Positions 12,185-24,475 of a stretch of 58,717 nucleotides of DNA are shown here, piece by piece. How positions within the stretch are numbered: position 1 is the first letter of the stretch; each line of letters starts with the position of its first letter. The stretch spans positions 1,748-60,464 of the forward strand of contig JAHLWZ010000331.1 of the NCBI GenBank assembly GCA_020536535.1, in the 5' to 3' direction. The translations under genes were made by a program, and so were the position numbers. Below the pieces are notes generated by a model. The model searched no databases and was not told the DNA's origin. It saw nothing but the letters and a program-made list of their open reading frames with translations. The DNA is from Pelomyxa schiedti. Lineage: Eukaryota > Evosea > Pelobiontida > Pelomyxidae.

Positions 12185-12456
12185 TTACATTTTGGCCTTG
12201 ATCCCAGCAAACAGGTAGGAAGTTGTAATCTTCTCGGAAAACTCCACTTTGGCATTAATCCCCATACCTGAGGAAAGACTGAGAAACTGTTGGTTTGCTC
12301 ATGGAGGGTTGCCTGCCCAGCCCAGTGATTTAAATTGGGTGAATAAGAAAGATAAACCGACTTGAACCCTGTCATTTTCGTGACCGTAGGCCAGGTCCAC
12401 GGTCTGGCCAGGTTGTTTTATTCACTTTTCTTGACTGTCCTGCTGAATTCTGCCAT
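12185..12456 (-). CDS. Possible tiny two-intron gene (about 49 aa)
   Basis: On the minus strand, MAEFSRT can be spliced (32-nt candidate intron) to VDLAYGHENDRVQV, and that (via a GTTTAT...CTCAG intron) to GMGINAKVEFSEKITTSYLF, ending AGIKAKM-stop. The last exon looks coding, with an amphipathic, beta-like pattern ending in an aromatic/hydrophobic tail. The first join is weak because the intron is short and the start exon is only 21 nt. The start lies 91 bp from the divergent start of the next gene, so the pair could share a promoter. Alternatives are a longer gene whose 5' exons I could not find, or a 3' remnant of a broken gene. No family is assigned. Confidence 0.3.
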
Positions 12457-12547
12457 CAGATCAGAGGTTTTTATTTTCCGTAATTTCGAAATCAAAGAAG
12501 AAACAAAAACCCCTTGTGCAAGGGGTCGCCGGTTTGGTTGGCGTGCG

Positions 12548-15141
12548 ATGTCTTCGACAGCAAAAAAGCCGAGTGTGAGTGATCTATGCTCGAAACTACG
12601 TAAACAGCAGTTCCAGCCACCGGCGCGTGACCGTAAATACCACACTGCGCCGCCTCGCTTCACGGGCCGCATCGAGATCGAAATAGATCTGGATGGAGGC
12701 GGCGGGGGGAGTTCTCGCTCCATCCCCAAGTCGAAAACAATGAAGCTCGCGTCGCCGTCGCACTCGCCCATGCATTCGCCGATGCACTCGCCGATTCACT
12801 CGCCTCCAATGGACGAGCTGTGTTCTGGTTCTGGAACTTCTGGTATTTCTGAAGAAATTGAGGCGGACTTGATGGGTGAATTTGATGAACTCAAAAGCCA
12901 AACTTTGCCCGGCACCACTTCGCACAGGGCATACTCAAAACCTGGTATTCCTATTCCACAGAGTTCTAGCTGGAAGGTTTGATTAACTTGTCACTTGCCG
13001 GCATTTTGCTAAGAGTTGCCATAGGTTATGTCCCCTGAGATGCAATCTGGATTAAAGGAAGGTATTTGGTCTTTCTTTTACTGTATTGTCTACTATTCCC
13101 AGATTTTTTAAAGTAACTCTTTTTTCTAAGGAACACCGCCATCTAGGCCTTTAATGGTGCCTTTGCAACTGATACCTAATCAGGTAACTTATCTTTTTCA
13201 TTATTTTATTTCCCTTTAATTTCTTATGGCAGAGTGATAATACAAGGTTTCATTCACTTTCAATAAATTCCAATAACTTTCCCATGTAGCTGGAATGTTC
13301 CTAGTCGTGGTTCACATACTTCGTCGGCACCTCAATCCCCAGGCCCTCGAGCCCAACCTCTCTCTGTCAAGTATATCCTCCAGTACATGAACAAACAGAC
13401 AAACATAACAAAAACAACAGGTCTCCAATAATGTCTCCTATCCAAACAGCCGAAGTGAAGAGATTAAAGCAGAAATTGCAGGTGTCTGACCCAATTTAAC
13501 TAGTGTTATGTCAAAACTTCTTCCAGGACCACTTCCGTCAGCATGCACAGAGCAGTAACTTACTTGAAGCGTTTGAGGAACTGGAACCGTCAAAACCCCG
13601 AAGCATACGAGATGCCGCCACGCAAGTAACACTACTTTCACCATTGGTTATCGTTACTTATAAACCTTTGTAGACCATGTCACACGCTTCCACACAAACT
13701 AACGACTCAGAAGACAGCATTTCATACCAGTTTCCATTGGATTCTAGGCGCAACAGTGCCCCAGAACTGGTCTCACAGCCCTCAGTTCTTAAACTCACCG
13801 CCAATGGTCTAACTTGTGTCAATGCCTCTACGAACACATACCACTCAAATAGCAATACCGTAACACCATCTGTTACGAATTCTTCTCTAACTACCAGCCC
13901 TCCAATATCGAGTGCACCTACAACGGTCCTCTCACTGCCTCTGATAACAACAACCCCTGCTACACCCCCACTTGCACCTGAATCTTCCAACAGTTCATCT
14001 TCTCAAACCGGCCAATCCAAATGGCCAACAGCATCCTCTTCCACTTTTGACAAACGTCATCAAAGATCTTTTTCAGATTCCCATGAATGGCCTCCCACCT
14101 CACAGGTGCAGGGAGGCTCTACACTAGCATTGCCGCCACCACAGGTAATTCCCGGAGGCTCTGCGTCTACTTATAGCCCCCATGCTTACCTCAAGCCATG
14201 TACATCTTTCCTTTCCCTATTTTATTCCCCTTACAATCAAGTAGCCACCTATGAAGCCCGGCACGGTATCCCTCTTCAAACAGTGTACTTGAACACTGAT
14301 GGCAAACATCAGCGCTCCAGATCAGATTCTCAGGCTTCAGACGACCCAATCATTAGGAAAGAAACTGAGAGGTTCAGTGGAAACATTACTACAAGGATAG
14401 TAACAAATTCCAGAATATTAGAAAAAGGGATTGCACGGCGTAACTCCATGTCTCGTCGAATCCCTGCTTCGCCTCAAACTTGGCAGGTACTTGCAGAGAG
14501 GTATGTAAATCAGTTGTAAATCCTTGAAATAAGTGGCTTTGTAGTCTTGATGACATTCAAGAAGAAGTACGGAAAATTATCAAGCAAGCTAAAACCCTAG
14601 AGCGACAAATCTCAGGCATTGAAATGCGCACCAGAGCACCAGGTATTCTTTCTCATTTCTTTATGGGTTTTCATCAACTGGCGAACACACAGCACCGCGG
14701 CCTTATCAAATGATGTACGGCGGGGGAGGGTCGTCGGAGGATGACAACTATGTCACAGACGATGAGGAGGAGTACGACAGCAGCTTTGGCTTTGAGGAGG
14801 ACAATGCCCTTGGACTAGCTGACAGTGGCGACAGCAGCACAACAATCGATGACGAACCCGACCTTGTGTTCCGCGGGCACAAGTTCGTTACTCAACCACC
14901 ACACGCGGGATGCCGGCCTTATCTGCTACGCTCCTCCTCTGAGGAGTGCCTTGCGGCTCCTGTAAGGTTGTTTGTTGATGTGTTTCCTCTGTGGGTGCTT
15001 GCTTACTTTTTTCATAGTAGTCCGGACAGACTGAAGTATGTGCCAATACAGTCCACCCCTACCTCCGCTTTTGGTACCTCTAAACACCTCTCCCTGTCTC
15101 GCTCTTGTGCTCTCCAGCAGAACTTGAATGGTACTTTGTAA
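12548..15141 (+). CDS. Ser/Pro-rich phosphoprotein-like hypothetical protein
   Basis: The start MSSTAKKPSVSDLCSKLRK is followed by KYHTAPPRFTGRIEIEIDLD and a His-Ser-Pro repeat (MHSPMHSPIHSP). Many short introns (about 13000-13680 and later) separate small exons. Long Ser/Thr-rich stretches follow. Basic-directed serine sites recur: KRHQRSFSDS, KHQRSRSDSQASD, ARRNSMSRR. These resemble AGC-kinase or 14-3-3-type sites. A predicted coiled coil (SLDDIQEEVRKIIKQAKTL plus ERQISGIEMR) follows, then an acidic patch (DDEEEYDSSFGFEED). The end DRLKYVPIQSTPTSAFG continues to QQNLNGTL-stop. The final intron is placed at a GTTGTT donor after ...CTCCTGTAAG, because the more obvious GTAAGG donor would cause an immediate TAG. 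No known domain was recognised. A regulatory scaffold is a guess. Confidence 0.75.
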
Positions 15142-15292
15142 AAAGCTTAACCAAAATAAAAGTTACATATGTACAAAATGAAACAGGCGTTTTTTTCACT
15201 TTTTAATTTAAAAAAATCACGAGCTGCGATTCCAAACGAAGGAAATTGCGCTGCACATTTTCTATAAAAAAGAAAATGGTTTTTTTTATTAT

Positions 15293-17373
15293 TCATGTTC
15301 CTTTGTGGGTGTTGGTGTGTTGCTGGATCCACAATCTGGCCTCTGGGATGCGGGACCTGCGGAGGCAGTTCACGGTTGTGTCAATGTCCCACCCGAATTT
15401 CTTTACGGTAAACTCGAGTGCAGCTGGACAACACCCTAAAATGTATATCAAATGCTCCTGAATGGTGAGTGTGTCAATGGCAGGGAACTTCTTGAGGATA
15501 AGCTTCCACGTTCGCAAATCAATGTTCTCAAAGGAGTGCCGCAGCCACTGGCTAAACATTCTTAAGACCTAGAAGAAGAATCAACAAATATCTGAGCATG
15601 CCATGTGAGGAAGCGAACCTCTGGAAAATCAATTACAAAGGAGTCAATGAGCCACTTGGAGCATCCTCTTTTCCCCAGAGCAAGCATTCTGAAAAGCAGA
15701 TGATTGTTATTCAGCTTCACATGAATTGCGGTGAGAGAGAAGCGCAAAATTAAGAACTTGACAACTTTGCTCGAGAGCGAATCAGACTCAGACAAAACTG
15801 TAGAAACGATCTCGGCTGAAAACGGCACTGATTGAACAAGTTGTGTTACTTTGGAGAGGTTTGCTCCATTGAGAGAAGCTTTTAGAACTATGTGTTTCTG
15901 GGAGTCCTTCAGAGGAGGAATTTCACGAAAGGCACCCTCAACCAATAATAGAACAGGCCCCGTCTGCCGAGAATTGCATGCCAACTCGACTGCTTCGCGG
16001 AGCACAGGCACTGTTGCCTCCGAAAATCGCAGTTGTTGCAGGAGCCACTGCAAGCTTGCCAATTCCTCATCTTTTCTTGCCCCTGACATGTGGCTGAAGA
16101 TATTAGCGAGGCTGGAGTTTGCCAGCTGTTGCGTGGCACTGATAAACTTGAGCACATGGAAGGATTCTTCCAGCCAAACTGCAATGCACAGGTTTCCAGC
16201 AGAGACTGCCATTTCAAGTGCCTTGATCATATCCAATTGGGCTTGCACAGGTCCCAGCTGTGTAAGCAACCACTTCACAAGTGAGAGGTCTCCCTTGGTA
16301 TTGGCACACGCTGAAACAAAATTCAGTGGTGTGACTGCAACCCTCTTGTCCAAAACAAACCACTTAATGACACTTAGGTCTCCCATCTGTTGACAGCACT
16401 TGGAGACCAGCTCCTCAGACAATTCAACTTGAAATCGGTCAACAAACCACTTCAGTATTTCCCCACTGGCAATGTACGGCAACAACCTTTGCCTTTCTTC
16501 TGAGGAGAGTACCGTCCCAAAGTGGTCCACCATCCAGTCACAAACCTCCACGCAGCTGTTCTTGTTGCACAACAGAGAGTGAAAGACATCTTCAATGGAA
16601 GATTGTTTTCTGGAAATTGGAACGTTTCCATACCACCATTTGACATGGAGTGGTGCCTTTCCCAGTACACATAAGTCTGCAAAGTTTATCAAGCAGTTTT
16701 TTTCAAGCCATGGAACAGAGAGGAAAGAGTTTCCCAATACGAGAATCTCCTGCAGCATCCACTTGTACACTTCAAAGTTCCCAAAAATGATTGCATACTG
16801 CAGTGATTTGATGAGTTGCCAAGGCTGATTCATTCCAAACTGTGCCACAACCCACTTGACCACCTCAACATCAGCACCTCTGCTTGTGCATGCTTCATAC
16901 AGTACACTCTCAGCCACGTCCTCTCTCAGCTCAGTGGCCTCCCTTTCATCCACAGGCCACTCGAGTATTCCCTCCCAACAACAGCAACAGCAACAGCCAC
17001 AGCCACAGTGGCCGCGGACCACCAGCTGACGAGCCATGTCGACGTAACCCCCTCCGCACAGCCCCTTGAGCACCGCGGCGCACTCTTTGGCATTGTTCCT
17101 TGTGGCCTTGTGCGCCAGGAGCCACCTCACGCAAGACCTGCAGCCGGCCATGGCCGCGCTTTGCAGTGCGAGGTAGGCCGAACTGCCGGCAAGGCAGTCC
17201 CTCTTGACCTTGGCGCAGGCCAGCGCCACAAGCGGGAACAGCGCCTCCCCGACGCGGAACAGGTCGGCCACTTGCTTGCGGCCACCACTCCGCCTGGTGT
17301 TGCTGAGCCAGCCCGGGGACACCACGCAGTCCCACACCACCTTTGACACCCTCAGCAGCTCCTGCAGCTCCAT
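15293..17373 (-). CDS. Ankyrin-like helical repeat protein
   Basis: The long first exon starts MELQELLRVSKVVWDCVVSP. A single intron (about 15563-15620) joins ...FVIDFPE to VLRMFSQWLRHSF, and the protein ends QQHTNTHKGT. The body is built of roughly 35-45-residue helical repeats with a recurring core V-x-K-W-hydrophobic-hydrophobic: CVRWLLAHKATRNNAKECAA, VEVVKWVVAQFG, EILKWFVDRFQV, LSVIKWFV, LSLVKWLLTQLG, ASLQWLLQQLRF. These look like degenerate ankyrin repeats of the type expanded in amoebae. It has no catalytic motif and presumably mediates protein-protein contacts. A run of Cys (GHCGCGCCCCCCWEG) interrupts the third repeat. The 5' 350 bp of coding sequence are much more GC-rich than the rest. 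Confidence 0.85.
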
Positions 17374-17559
17374 TTTTTGTTGCAGTTCGAAATGAGGTGA
17401 TTACCAGGATCTTCCGTAAGGAGTGAACGGTAGCATTCCCCGAGCGACCGCCCTTTTTCGTGAGGATCGGACTCTTGAAGTGAAGGCTAGCCGTTACTCG
17501 AAACGGCAGAGTCTTCGCAAAGAGAGCTGAAAAAAAAAAATCTGTTCTTTCGGGTTGTA
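17374..17559. promoter_or_regulatory. Divergent intergenic region (186 bp)
   Basis: This holds the two 5' flanks of the ankyrin-like gene (leftward) and the MORN-RING gene (rightward). No TATA-like motif is convincing. A 9-A run at about 17531-17539 precedes the rightward start. It is a candidate bidirectional promoter based only on geometry. Confidence 0.4.
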
Positions 17560-19592
17560 ATGTTTCGTTCATTCCTGTCCCCCTCGAGTGGCTCAAGCAA
17601 CAACAACAACAGCAGCAGTAGTACTGCTACGGGCAGCAGTTGGGGTGCTTCCTCTTCTTCCACCACCGTGGTCGGTTCCAACCCCCCGTTGGCCAGTTTC
17701 CCCGAACTGCCGTTTGGTGTCGTTGCGTCGCCTTATGCAGCGTCGGGCAGGCAGCCCTCCTCGTCCTCGTCCTCGTCGTCGTCGTCTCCGTCTGTTGCTG
17801 CCTCTGCCGCGCCCAAGTTGGTGTCCTTCACTGTGGGGGGCGTTACGTACGAGGGCGAGTGCAAGAGGCAACCTCTTGGTAGGACTGCGTTTTTTTTTTT
17901 GGCGATATTTAATTCTATTCTATGAATTAGTATTAACTATAAATAGGCACTCTAACTTTGTATGCCATTCTCCTTCTAAACAAATCCAAAAAACCCAGCG
18001 TCGAGACTGTTAAATGGTCCTATTGTTTTTGCTCCTGAGACAAGGGCCAGTGGGGAAACTGAGTTTGAGGAAACATATTTACTTGCTGAGGGGAAAGGTG
18101 CACCAAGACTTCAAGAAAAAGGTCACTCCTTCCTTACCATTCTCAGGAACTCTGTACCAAGTAAACCCTACAACACACGAAAAGGGAGTACGTGTCTACA
18201 CAGGCACTTGGCATAGGGGGTATCCCATTTCTTTTCTCCTTTCTTGGATAAAAAGCCTTATTTCCCCCATAGTTTGAGGGATGGTGAGGGAGACGGCCTC
18301 ATTGTTTGTGATCATTATCATGGGTAACGCGTTTGCAATATCCTTCTCTTACTTATCTTCCTTACAAGATATTGTGGTCAGTGGTACCAAAATATCAATA
18401 CCACAAATCCAGAACCACTTGGGAAGTACAAAGGGGGCTGGTGTGTTACTTTCTCTGTATCGTAAGTAACGTGTTCTTCAACGACAGGAAAAAAGGGTTA
18501 CTTCATGGTAGAGGCACACTTGAGGTGAAAGGAAACGTTGTTGAAGGAGAATTTCAGCACGATCAGCCTTTCAATGCTACCGGAGTTTGTGAATCCATTG
18601 CGGGTACAAAATTCAGTGGAAGTTGGTTTTCTGGTTTCTTCCATGGTACTTGTTATCACCCCTCATTTCTTACTGACATTAAATTTAAGGCCAAATAACT
18701 AGGATTGATGATAACGGTGTCAGGTCACCCAAAAAGCCAAGTTACTTTCAACTCACCACAGGTGCAGGTACTGTGGTGATGTAAAAAATAACAAGAAAGC
18801 TGGAAAGGGAGTGGAAACTTTTACACACACGGGCGGACAATATGAGGGTTTTTGGAAGGATGATAAGAGACATTTTTGTGGCACGGTAAAGTTTCTAGCT
18901 TCACTGTTGATTAGAACTTATCTCGCAGTATTTAGTTCACGTGGCCCAGTGGGAAGATAGAAGAACGTGAATATGACTTGGGGACACTGGTTCAGGTGCA
19001 AAACGGTTTCAAGTGGAGAGTGTTTGTCTAACCGTATCAGACATCTTCTCTCTCCCCAACCGACGCTGAGAGAGAGCTTGTGAGAACAAGAGAGACTAAC
19101 CATACTCTGACCACAACATGTGAAGAATTGACAAGACAAATTTCTTTACTTAAGGTATTGTACAACTTCCACCCACAGGAACAACAACATGAGTAATAAC
19201 CGAAATCCCAGTCCAAACTGGAGACTCTCGAATCCTTTGAAAACCAACTTGAAGAACTAAAGGCCTCAAGTACTGATCTAGAAAAGCGGGCAGTTTCCTT
19301 CAAGTACCTTCCTTTCAGCAAGACCTGATTAACAAAAAAAAACCCCCAAAAAGGACCGACCTCGAAACCGAAAGAGATAGGAATCGCTGTCAAATATGTA
19401 TGGACAAAAATCGCGATGCACTTCTTATGCCCTGCTGCCATTTTCTGTATTGTACTACATGTGTGAATGCCCATTTAGCCAGAAGCAGAACATGGTACAC
19501 ATTTCCTCAAGATACACCATTTTCACATTCAATCAAGTCCTGCATGCCGAACGTCTGTCAGTGGAATAATGAACTGCAAACTCACACTTTGA
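17560..19592 (+). CDS. MORN-repeat, coiled-coil, RING-finger protein (putative E3 ligase)
   Basis: The N-terminus is low complexity (MFRSFLSPSSGSSNNNNSSS, then poly-Ser). It then reads VSFTVGGVTYEGECKRQPLG. After several introns MORN-type units follow: VYTGTWHRGLRDGEGDGL, YKGGWKKGLLHGRGTLEVKG, TKFSGSWFSGFFHG, GQYEGFWKDDKRHFCGTFTW and PSGKIEEREYDLG. These end in a coiled coil (ERELVRTRETNHTLTTTCEE; SKLETLESFENQLEELKAS). The C-terminus is a C3HC4 RING: CQICMDKNRDALLMPCCHFL, YCTTCVNAHL, CPACRTSVSGIMNCKLTL-stop. RING plus coiled coil suggests a ubiquitin ligase, and MORN units suggest membrane or cytoskeletal attachment. The last intron (about 19491-19531) is required to restore CPAC. The intron ending at 19353 has an A-rich acceptor. 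Confidence 0.9.
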
Positions 19593-19794
19593 CACGACCA
19601 TTTGATTGTAAGTTTAAGTCGCACCTATGGACGCTTTATGATTTTTGATAGCTCTTAAACAGCCACGAGGCCTAAAGCAACTGTGATGGATCTGTAAGAA
19701 CCAAACAACCAAAAGGGAAAAAAAAGAAGAAACCGAACAAGATCTTTGTGAAATCACCTTTCAAAACAAACAAACAAAAAAAAAGGGAACGGAG

Positions 19795-22249
19795 ATGAGC
19801 GCAGCGGGATTGCCGTTTCCCAAGTTGGATGATGCGTCAAAGGCCGAGATCCGAACACAAGTGCAAGACAAGTTGAAAGAAATGTCCGCCGACACAGACA
19901 TTCTTCCAGTTGTGTGGTTTTTTTTTCGTTTTCCTTTTCTTTTTATTCCTCCCCAATTTTGCCTCGTTTGGGACCCGCGAGTGAAGTGGTGTTGAGTAAA
20001 AATCGAACTCACGATCGATGTTTGGTTTGTGCACAGGAGTACGTTATGGTGATGGTTGGAAACCAGAAAAATAAGGCCAAGGTGGCGGAGGAGCTAAAAG
20101 TTTTCCTGCACGACGCTTCTGATGGATTTGCTGATTGGTGAGTGGATCAATATGTGCTCCACTTACAATTCGGCAGGCTGTGGGATAAAATTACACAGTA
20201 TTTAGCAGCCAGGGGAGCACTGCCAAAGCAACCAGACACCCCAGCAAAGAGTTCTGGCTCTGTGTTCCTGAATCCACCACCCCCAGTTGATTCCACTACA
20301 ACGATTTCCGTAGCACAGCCTGCAGACATTCAACTGCAACAACAACCAGCTGTTCAATCACAACTTGTAGATCCATCTCGAGAGTACCAAGGTACCAATT
20401 CACCTGGACCTTTGGCTTTTTTTTTTATTATAATATTAATATTTAAGTTAAAACTATCCCAGAAAGCAGACTTTCATCAGTAGTAACAGACTATTCACAG
20501 GCGCGGGAAAGTGCTGCTGCCCAGGAGTAAATGCACGTGTAACATGTGCCTTTCCTAACGTGTATATTAGGCAGGTTGTTGAGCGGCGGCACAGCGTTTT
20601 GCCACATGACCCCTCCACTCCAAGACGGAACCCCAGACAAAGACTGATAGCAAAAAAAAGAATACAGCGTGAAGAGTATGATATCTTCTCATTCCCTCTG
20701 TCAGGTTTTATTTTTTTTTTAAATTCCTGTCTTAAAGAAATACTTTGGAAGACACAGAGGTTTGAAGCTAATCCACTTCATACATAATTGACATAAACAG
20801 GACCGTCCAATTGTCTCGCATTCTTCTGGTATCAGACTTTTAGCAGCGGCAGTTCAACAGTCAGTGGAATCAGTTGGGGCTCCAACCGAGGTGCCTGCTG
20901 TAGAGAATGAGTTCGATCGAACTGTAGGTTACAAAAGAAAACGGGAGGAACAAATCCCAGTGGAGGGCGATGTGAAATTCACTATCACAATGGAAGAACC
21001 GGAAACGTTAATCCCGGATCTTTTGAATGAAGAGGTTTGCCCTAAATCTGAATTGGGCATACACTCAACTACAAACACAGGCAATTGCACCCCCTCCAAA
21101 AAAAGCCACACCTGTCAAATGTCAATTCTGGCCCAACTGCAAGAAACCAAACTGTTCTTTCCACCATCCAACTGAAACTTGCAAGTACGACATTTCTAAA
21201 TTATGTGTCCCTCCTAAACAAAAAAAAGATTATTCCCCCACTGCCCCTATGGTACCAAGTGCTTTTATATTCACCCAAGTACCCCTTGTAACTTTGGAAG
21301 CAATTGTACACGGCCAAATTGCCAATTCACTCACCCCACAGCTGTCAACATTGTATGTCTGGTCTGTTTAAGCTCAATGTCTTACTTACAGTTGCTAGGT
21401 ACCAGTTCCTACACCAATTATCTCATCTCCGTATATGCAATCACCCACATCTACTGTGAAATGTGCGTATGGTCTCTCTTGCCATAAGCCTGGTTGCAAA
21501 TATCTACACCCAAATCAAGCAAGGTATCTTCCGAAAGTACCCAACTCATAACTTATGGTGAATTAATTTTCTGTGCAGTTTCCCCCAGATTCCGCTATCC
21601 CCGATGGCCATGCCGTCCATGCCAATGTCTTTTCCTGTCAGTTCACCTCCCTCTGCACCTCCATGCAGGAACGGGTATGCATGCTCTGGAAGGTCTACTG
21701 GAACATGCTCCTTCTTCCATCCACCTGTATGTTATTTTTTCCTTGTCCTTCCACTTACTTGAGACCAAACCTAAATCACCACTAGGAACCATGCAAGTTT
21801 GGTTCCAAATGCACAAGGCAACCCAACTGTAATTTTGCACACGGGAAAATATGTCATCATGGTGTAGCTTGTACTACACCTGGCTGCACTTTTGTGCACA
21901 CTTCAGCTCCCTCTTCCATCTCCACAACATTTGAAACTGGAAGTAGTGACGCTAACGGAACAAGCGATGTCCAAACTCCCACGATGCCGCTATGCAAGGT
22001 ACCTCACGCCAATCTCTTCTCCTTTCTAAACAACAATAAAGCATTACCCAAATTGCACCAAACTGAATTGCAAGTATTATCACCCGACTGGCTATGGAGG
22101 CAAAAGTAAACCCTCCCCGCTCTCCACCCTATATTTCTCACATATCCTTAACACGAACAGAATCCCTCACACCTGCAGAGAATGCCGACGTGGAGAGAGT
22201 TGTTGATAGTATATCAGCCACATTGCCACCCACACCTCCTCGCTCATAG
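19795..22249 (+). CDS. ZC3H14: Nab2/ZC3H14-like multi-CCCH poly(A)-RNA-binding protein
   Basis: The N-terminus (MSAAGLPFPKLDDASKAEIR ... VAEELKVFLHDASDGFADWL) looks like the helical PWI-like domain of Nab2/ZC3H14. Spliced downstream exons give a tandem array of CCCH fingers: CQFWPNCKKPNCSFHH, CKLFPHCPYGTKCFYIH, CNFGSNCTRPNCQFTH, CAYGLSCHKPGCKYLH, CRNGYACSGRSTGTCSFFH, CKFGSKCTRQPNCNFAH and CHHGVACTTPGCTFVH, plus a partial PLCKYYHP. Nab2-family proteins bind poly(A) tails and control tail length and export; seven fingers is the yeast Nab2 number. The protein ends NADVERVVDSISATLPPTPP then RS-stop. About ten introns are needed; all restore Cys/His spacing. The second intron is long for this locus (about 120 nt). 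Confidence 0.88.
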
Positions 22250-22403
22250 TTGACCCCATTCACCCTAAGACACCAAACATAAATACAGTCTACATAGACC
22301 AACCAAGTACGCTTATTTTGAAAGGCAATAAACCATCACAATACGGTTAATTTTTTTTTCCCTTTCCTTCGTTTTTTTCCCTTTCAAAGAAAAGGAGTAC
22401 GAG

Positions 22404-23593
22404 GTGATGTGCGACCTAGAAGAGAGGGAGACGCGGGTGCTTGCCGAGTGCATTATGGGACGGGAGCAGAGTGTTGCATTTTGCAGTTGCACGTTGTTGA
22501 GGTGTGGACAACATTCACCAGCCCGAGTTATGACACACTCAATTTTGAAAGAGCTGTCACAATTGTATATTTTGGGTGTGGTCCATGTTTGACCGTAACC
22601 AAACCAACCCAAAGAAAATAACACACTTAGGGAAAAAGTCCAGCTTTGCTGTGATCATTACCAAATTTGCACCACAAATTGGGTGGTGGTACTTCACTTT
22701 TTCAGTGTCACATACATTGGGTCTTTTGGAGCCAAATACACATTCATTTCTCGTGAGGTCATGTGACACCATTTCCACCACCATCACGGCACCACAAGAA
22801 TTTGGAATTCTCAACAACACAGTCTTGTACTCTGAGGATATCTCCACTACAGAAAGACCAATTTTATGTAATTCAAAGTGGATGGTGGAAATTGACAACG
22901 TTGCCGGAACTATACAAGTGCACAGAGATGTCTATGGCAGAGACCCGGCGACTCTGTGCCTTCCTAACAAACCCTGGTGGGTGTTGCAATCCCGCTATAC
23001 AGCCACAGATAGAAACATCGGTGAGTACAATGAACTCTCTTTGTGGGGCACTTCTCAGGGGAAATGTGTATACGCAAGGATTGATCTAAGTCAGTCTTAT
23101 CGAACGAAATCACTTGTCACAACTTACACCCTATGTGAAAGATTACCCCCGGGATGCATGACACCCCCGACTTATTTCTTTGGGAGCCCCGATGGTGGTG
23201 CTTTGATTGCCTGGCCACACCGCGAGCAAGTTACTTTCCTCAATGTTAGAACCGGAACGCAATCTGTAATACAACATGGAGGTTTGGCTGAATGATGAAC
23301 AGAGCTTGAACTAACTCATTCATTCCACAGGACGCTTCTTTGCCGTTGATGGGTGCAATTTTGCTTTTTCTCCACCAGAGATGCCTGAAGGAACCAACTA
23401 TGAATTACACAATACACTCACTGGGGAGATAACACACAGGACTTTGTGTGGCCGCATTCTGGCCAGTGGTGGAGGCCTCTTGTTTGTGCTGGCAAAGCCT
23501 CAACTTATTGCAATTGATGGTTCCAGTGGTGCCATTGCTATCACTTGGAGCAGTGGCATTCTGCAGCAGTTCATCACAGTGGGCACAATATAG
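22404..23593 (+). CDS. Hypothetical protein of an expanded protist family (propeller-like)
   Basis: I cannot name this family, but a second copy starts near 24.8 kb. The start is MCDLEERETRVLAECIMGRE, followed by a CGQHSPARVM motif. A GTGTGG...CTTAG intron (about 22573-22628) joins LYILG to KKSSFAVIITKFAPQIGWWY. Then comes FTFSVSHTLGLLEP, which aligns with LFFSVGATLGLVCP of the paralog, and LCNSKWMVEIDN, which aligns with CCNTKWVVIANP. A second intron at about 23290-23330 precedes RFFAVDGCNFAFSPP, and the gene ends FITVGTI-stop. Alternating beta-strand patterns with repeated W/G suggest a propeller or beta-sandwich. No signal peptide is visible. It is tail-to-tail with the next minus-strand gene. 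Confidence 0.7.
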
Positions 23594-23715
23594 ACCAAAA
23601 ACCGTATTATCATTATTTTACATATACGCCTTCAAACTTTTTTCTTAGTCCTCGTTCTCAGCCGTAGGTGGTGGGCGCCCAGACATCCATGCGAACTCGA
23701 TGTTCATTCTTTACT

Positions 23716-24475
23716 CTATTTTTGTTGATAAGTGCCTCTCTTTTTGACAAGGGAAAAACCATACTTTGGGATGTCCAGTGTGAGGATGGTGCAGTTGACG
23801 TACCAGAGCTCACAGGAACACATACGGACGGAGCGCACGCAGAAAAGTGACTCATTTATCTGACACAAGTCACTTGCTGTGGTATTGAACCACTTGAAGC
23901 CTGAAGATTGTGGCCAGTCACCGCCTTCTCCGATTTGAAATATGCCGTTCTCGGGCCATTCCCCACTTGCATTCCTCATTCTCAGCACGTTGTTAGGCAT
24001 GCTATTACCAACAGTAGTGTCAGTCATCTTGCTCTTCAGTGTCACTGGCACGGAATGGTCCGTGGCCTGTGGGGTCAGGGAAAAAACGTAATGTGCGTAC
24101 TGGAAGGAAGCATTGTGCCGAGAAGCCGAGGTCTTCCCCACTTCTCCCACGCACACAAGCGGTTCCCCAAAGCTGAAATCCACCTTGATTACTCGGTTCC
24201 TTACGCCCTGCAGAGCAATGGGTGTTGCCGGTACACTGAAGTCTCCAAGAATATGCCAAACGGATCGCAGGTCCAATCCTCCACTCCGCCTTGTGTTGTC
24301 ACACCCAATGTTAGTTCCGAGCAAAGAGGAAAGTCCTGAGTGGCGTGAACCACGCGCTTCGTCGGTCCCGACTTTCACTTCCAGGCAACGAGATCCTCAG
24401 TTCCTTTGATCCAGTCATCCCATAACTGCCTCAAAAGCTGTCCCTCCACACTGAGGGTGCGCACCCGAGGCCAGG
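23716..24475 (-). CDS. Hypothetical protein, 5' end unresolved (probable 1-nt frame break)
   Basis: The open frame from about 24378 leftward encodes VKVGTDEARGSRHSGLSSLL ... WHILGDFSVPATPIALQGVR ... NASFQYAHYVFSLTPQATDH, ending LVKKRGTYQQK-stop. It has several N-x-S/T sequons and beta-rich character. A different frame just upstream (24386-24475) reads RTLSVEGQLLRQLWDDWIKG and TEDLVAW. This looks like a natural N-terminal continuation but needs one extra base near 24386 to join. No ATG starts the downstream frame; the first in-frame candidate is GTG. Either a base is missing from this sequence, an unusual intron is present, or the gene is decaying. I do not recognise the family. Confidence 0.5.

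Noticed and set aside
19143-19190. A 24-nt intron GTATTG...CCCACAG in the MORN-RING gene
   Set aside because: That splice gives EQQHE and an immediate stop before the coiled coil. A longer intron ending at ...ATCCCAG keeps the frame into the RING finger.
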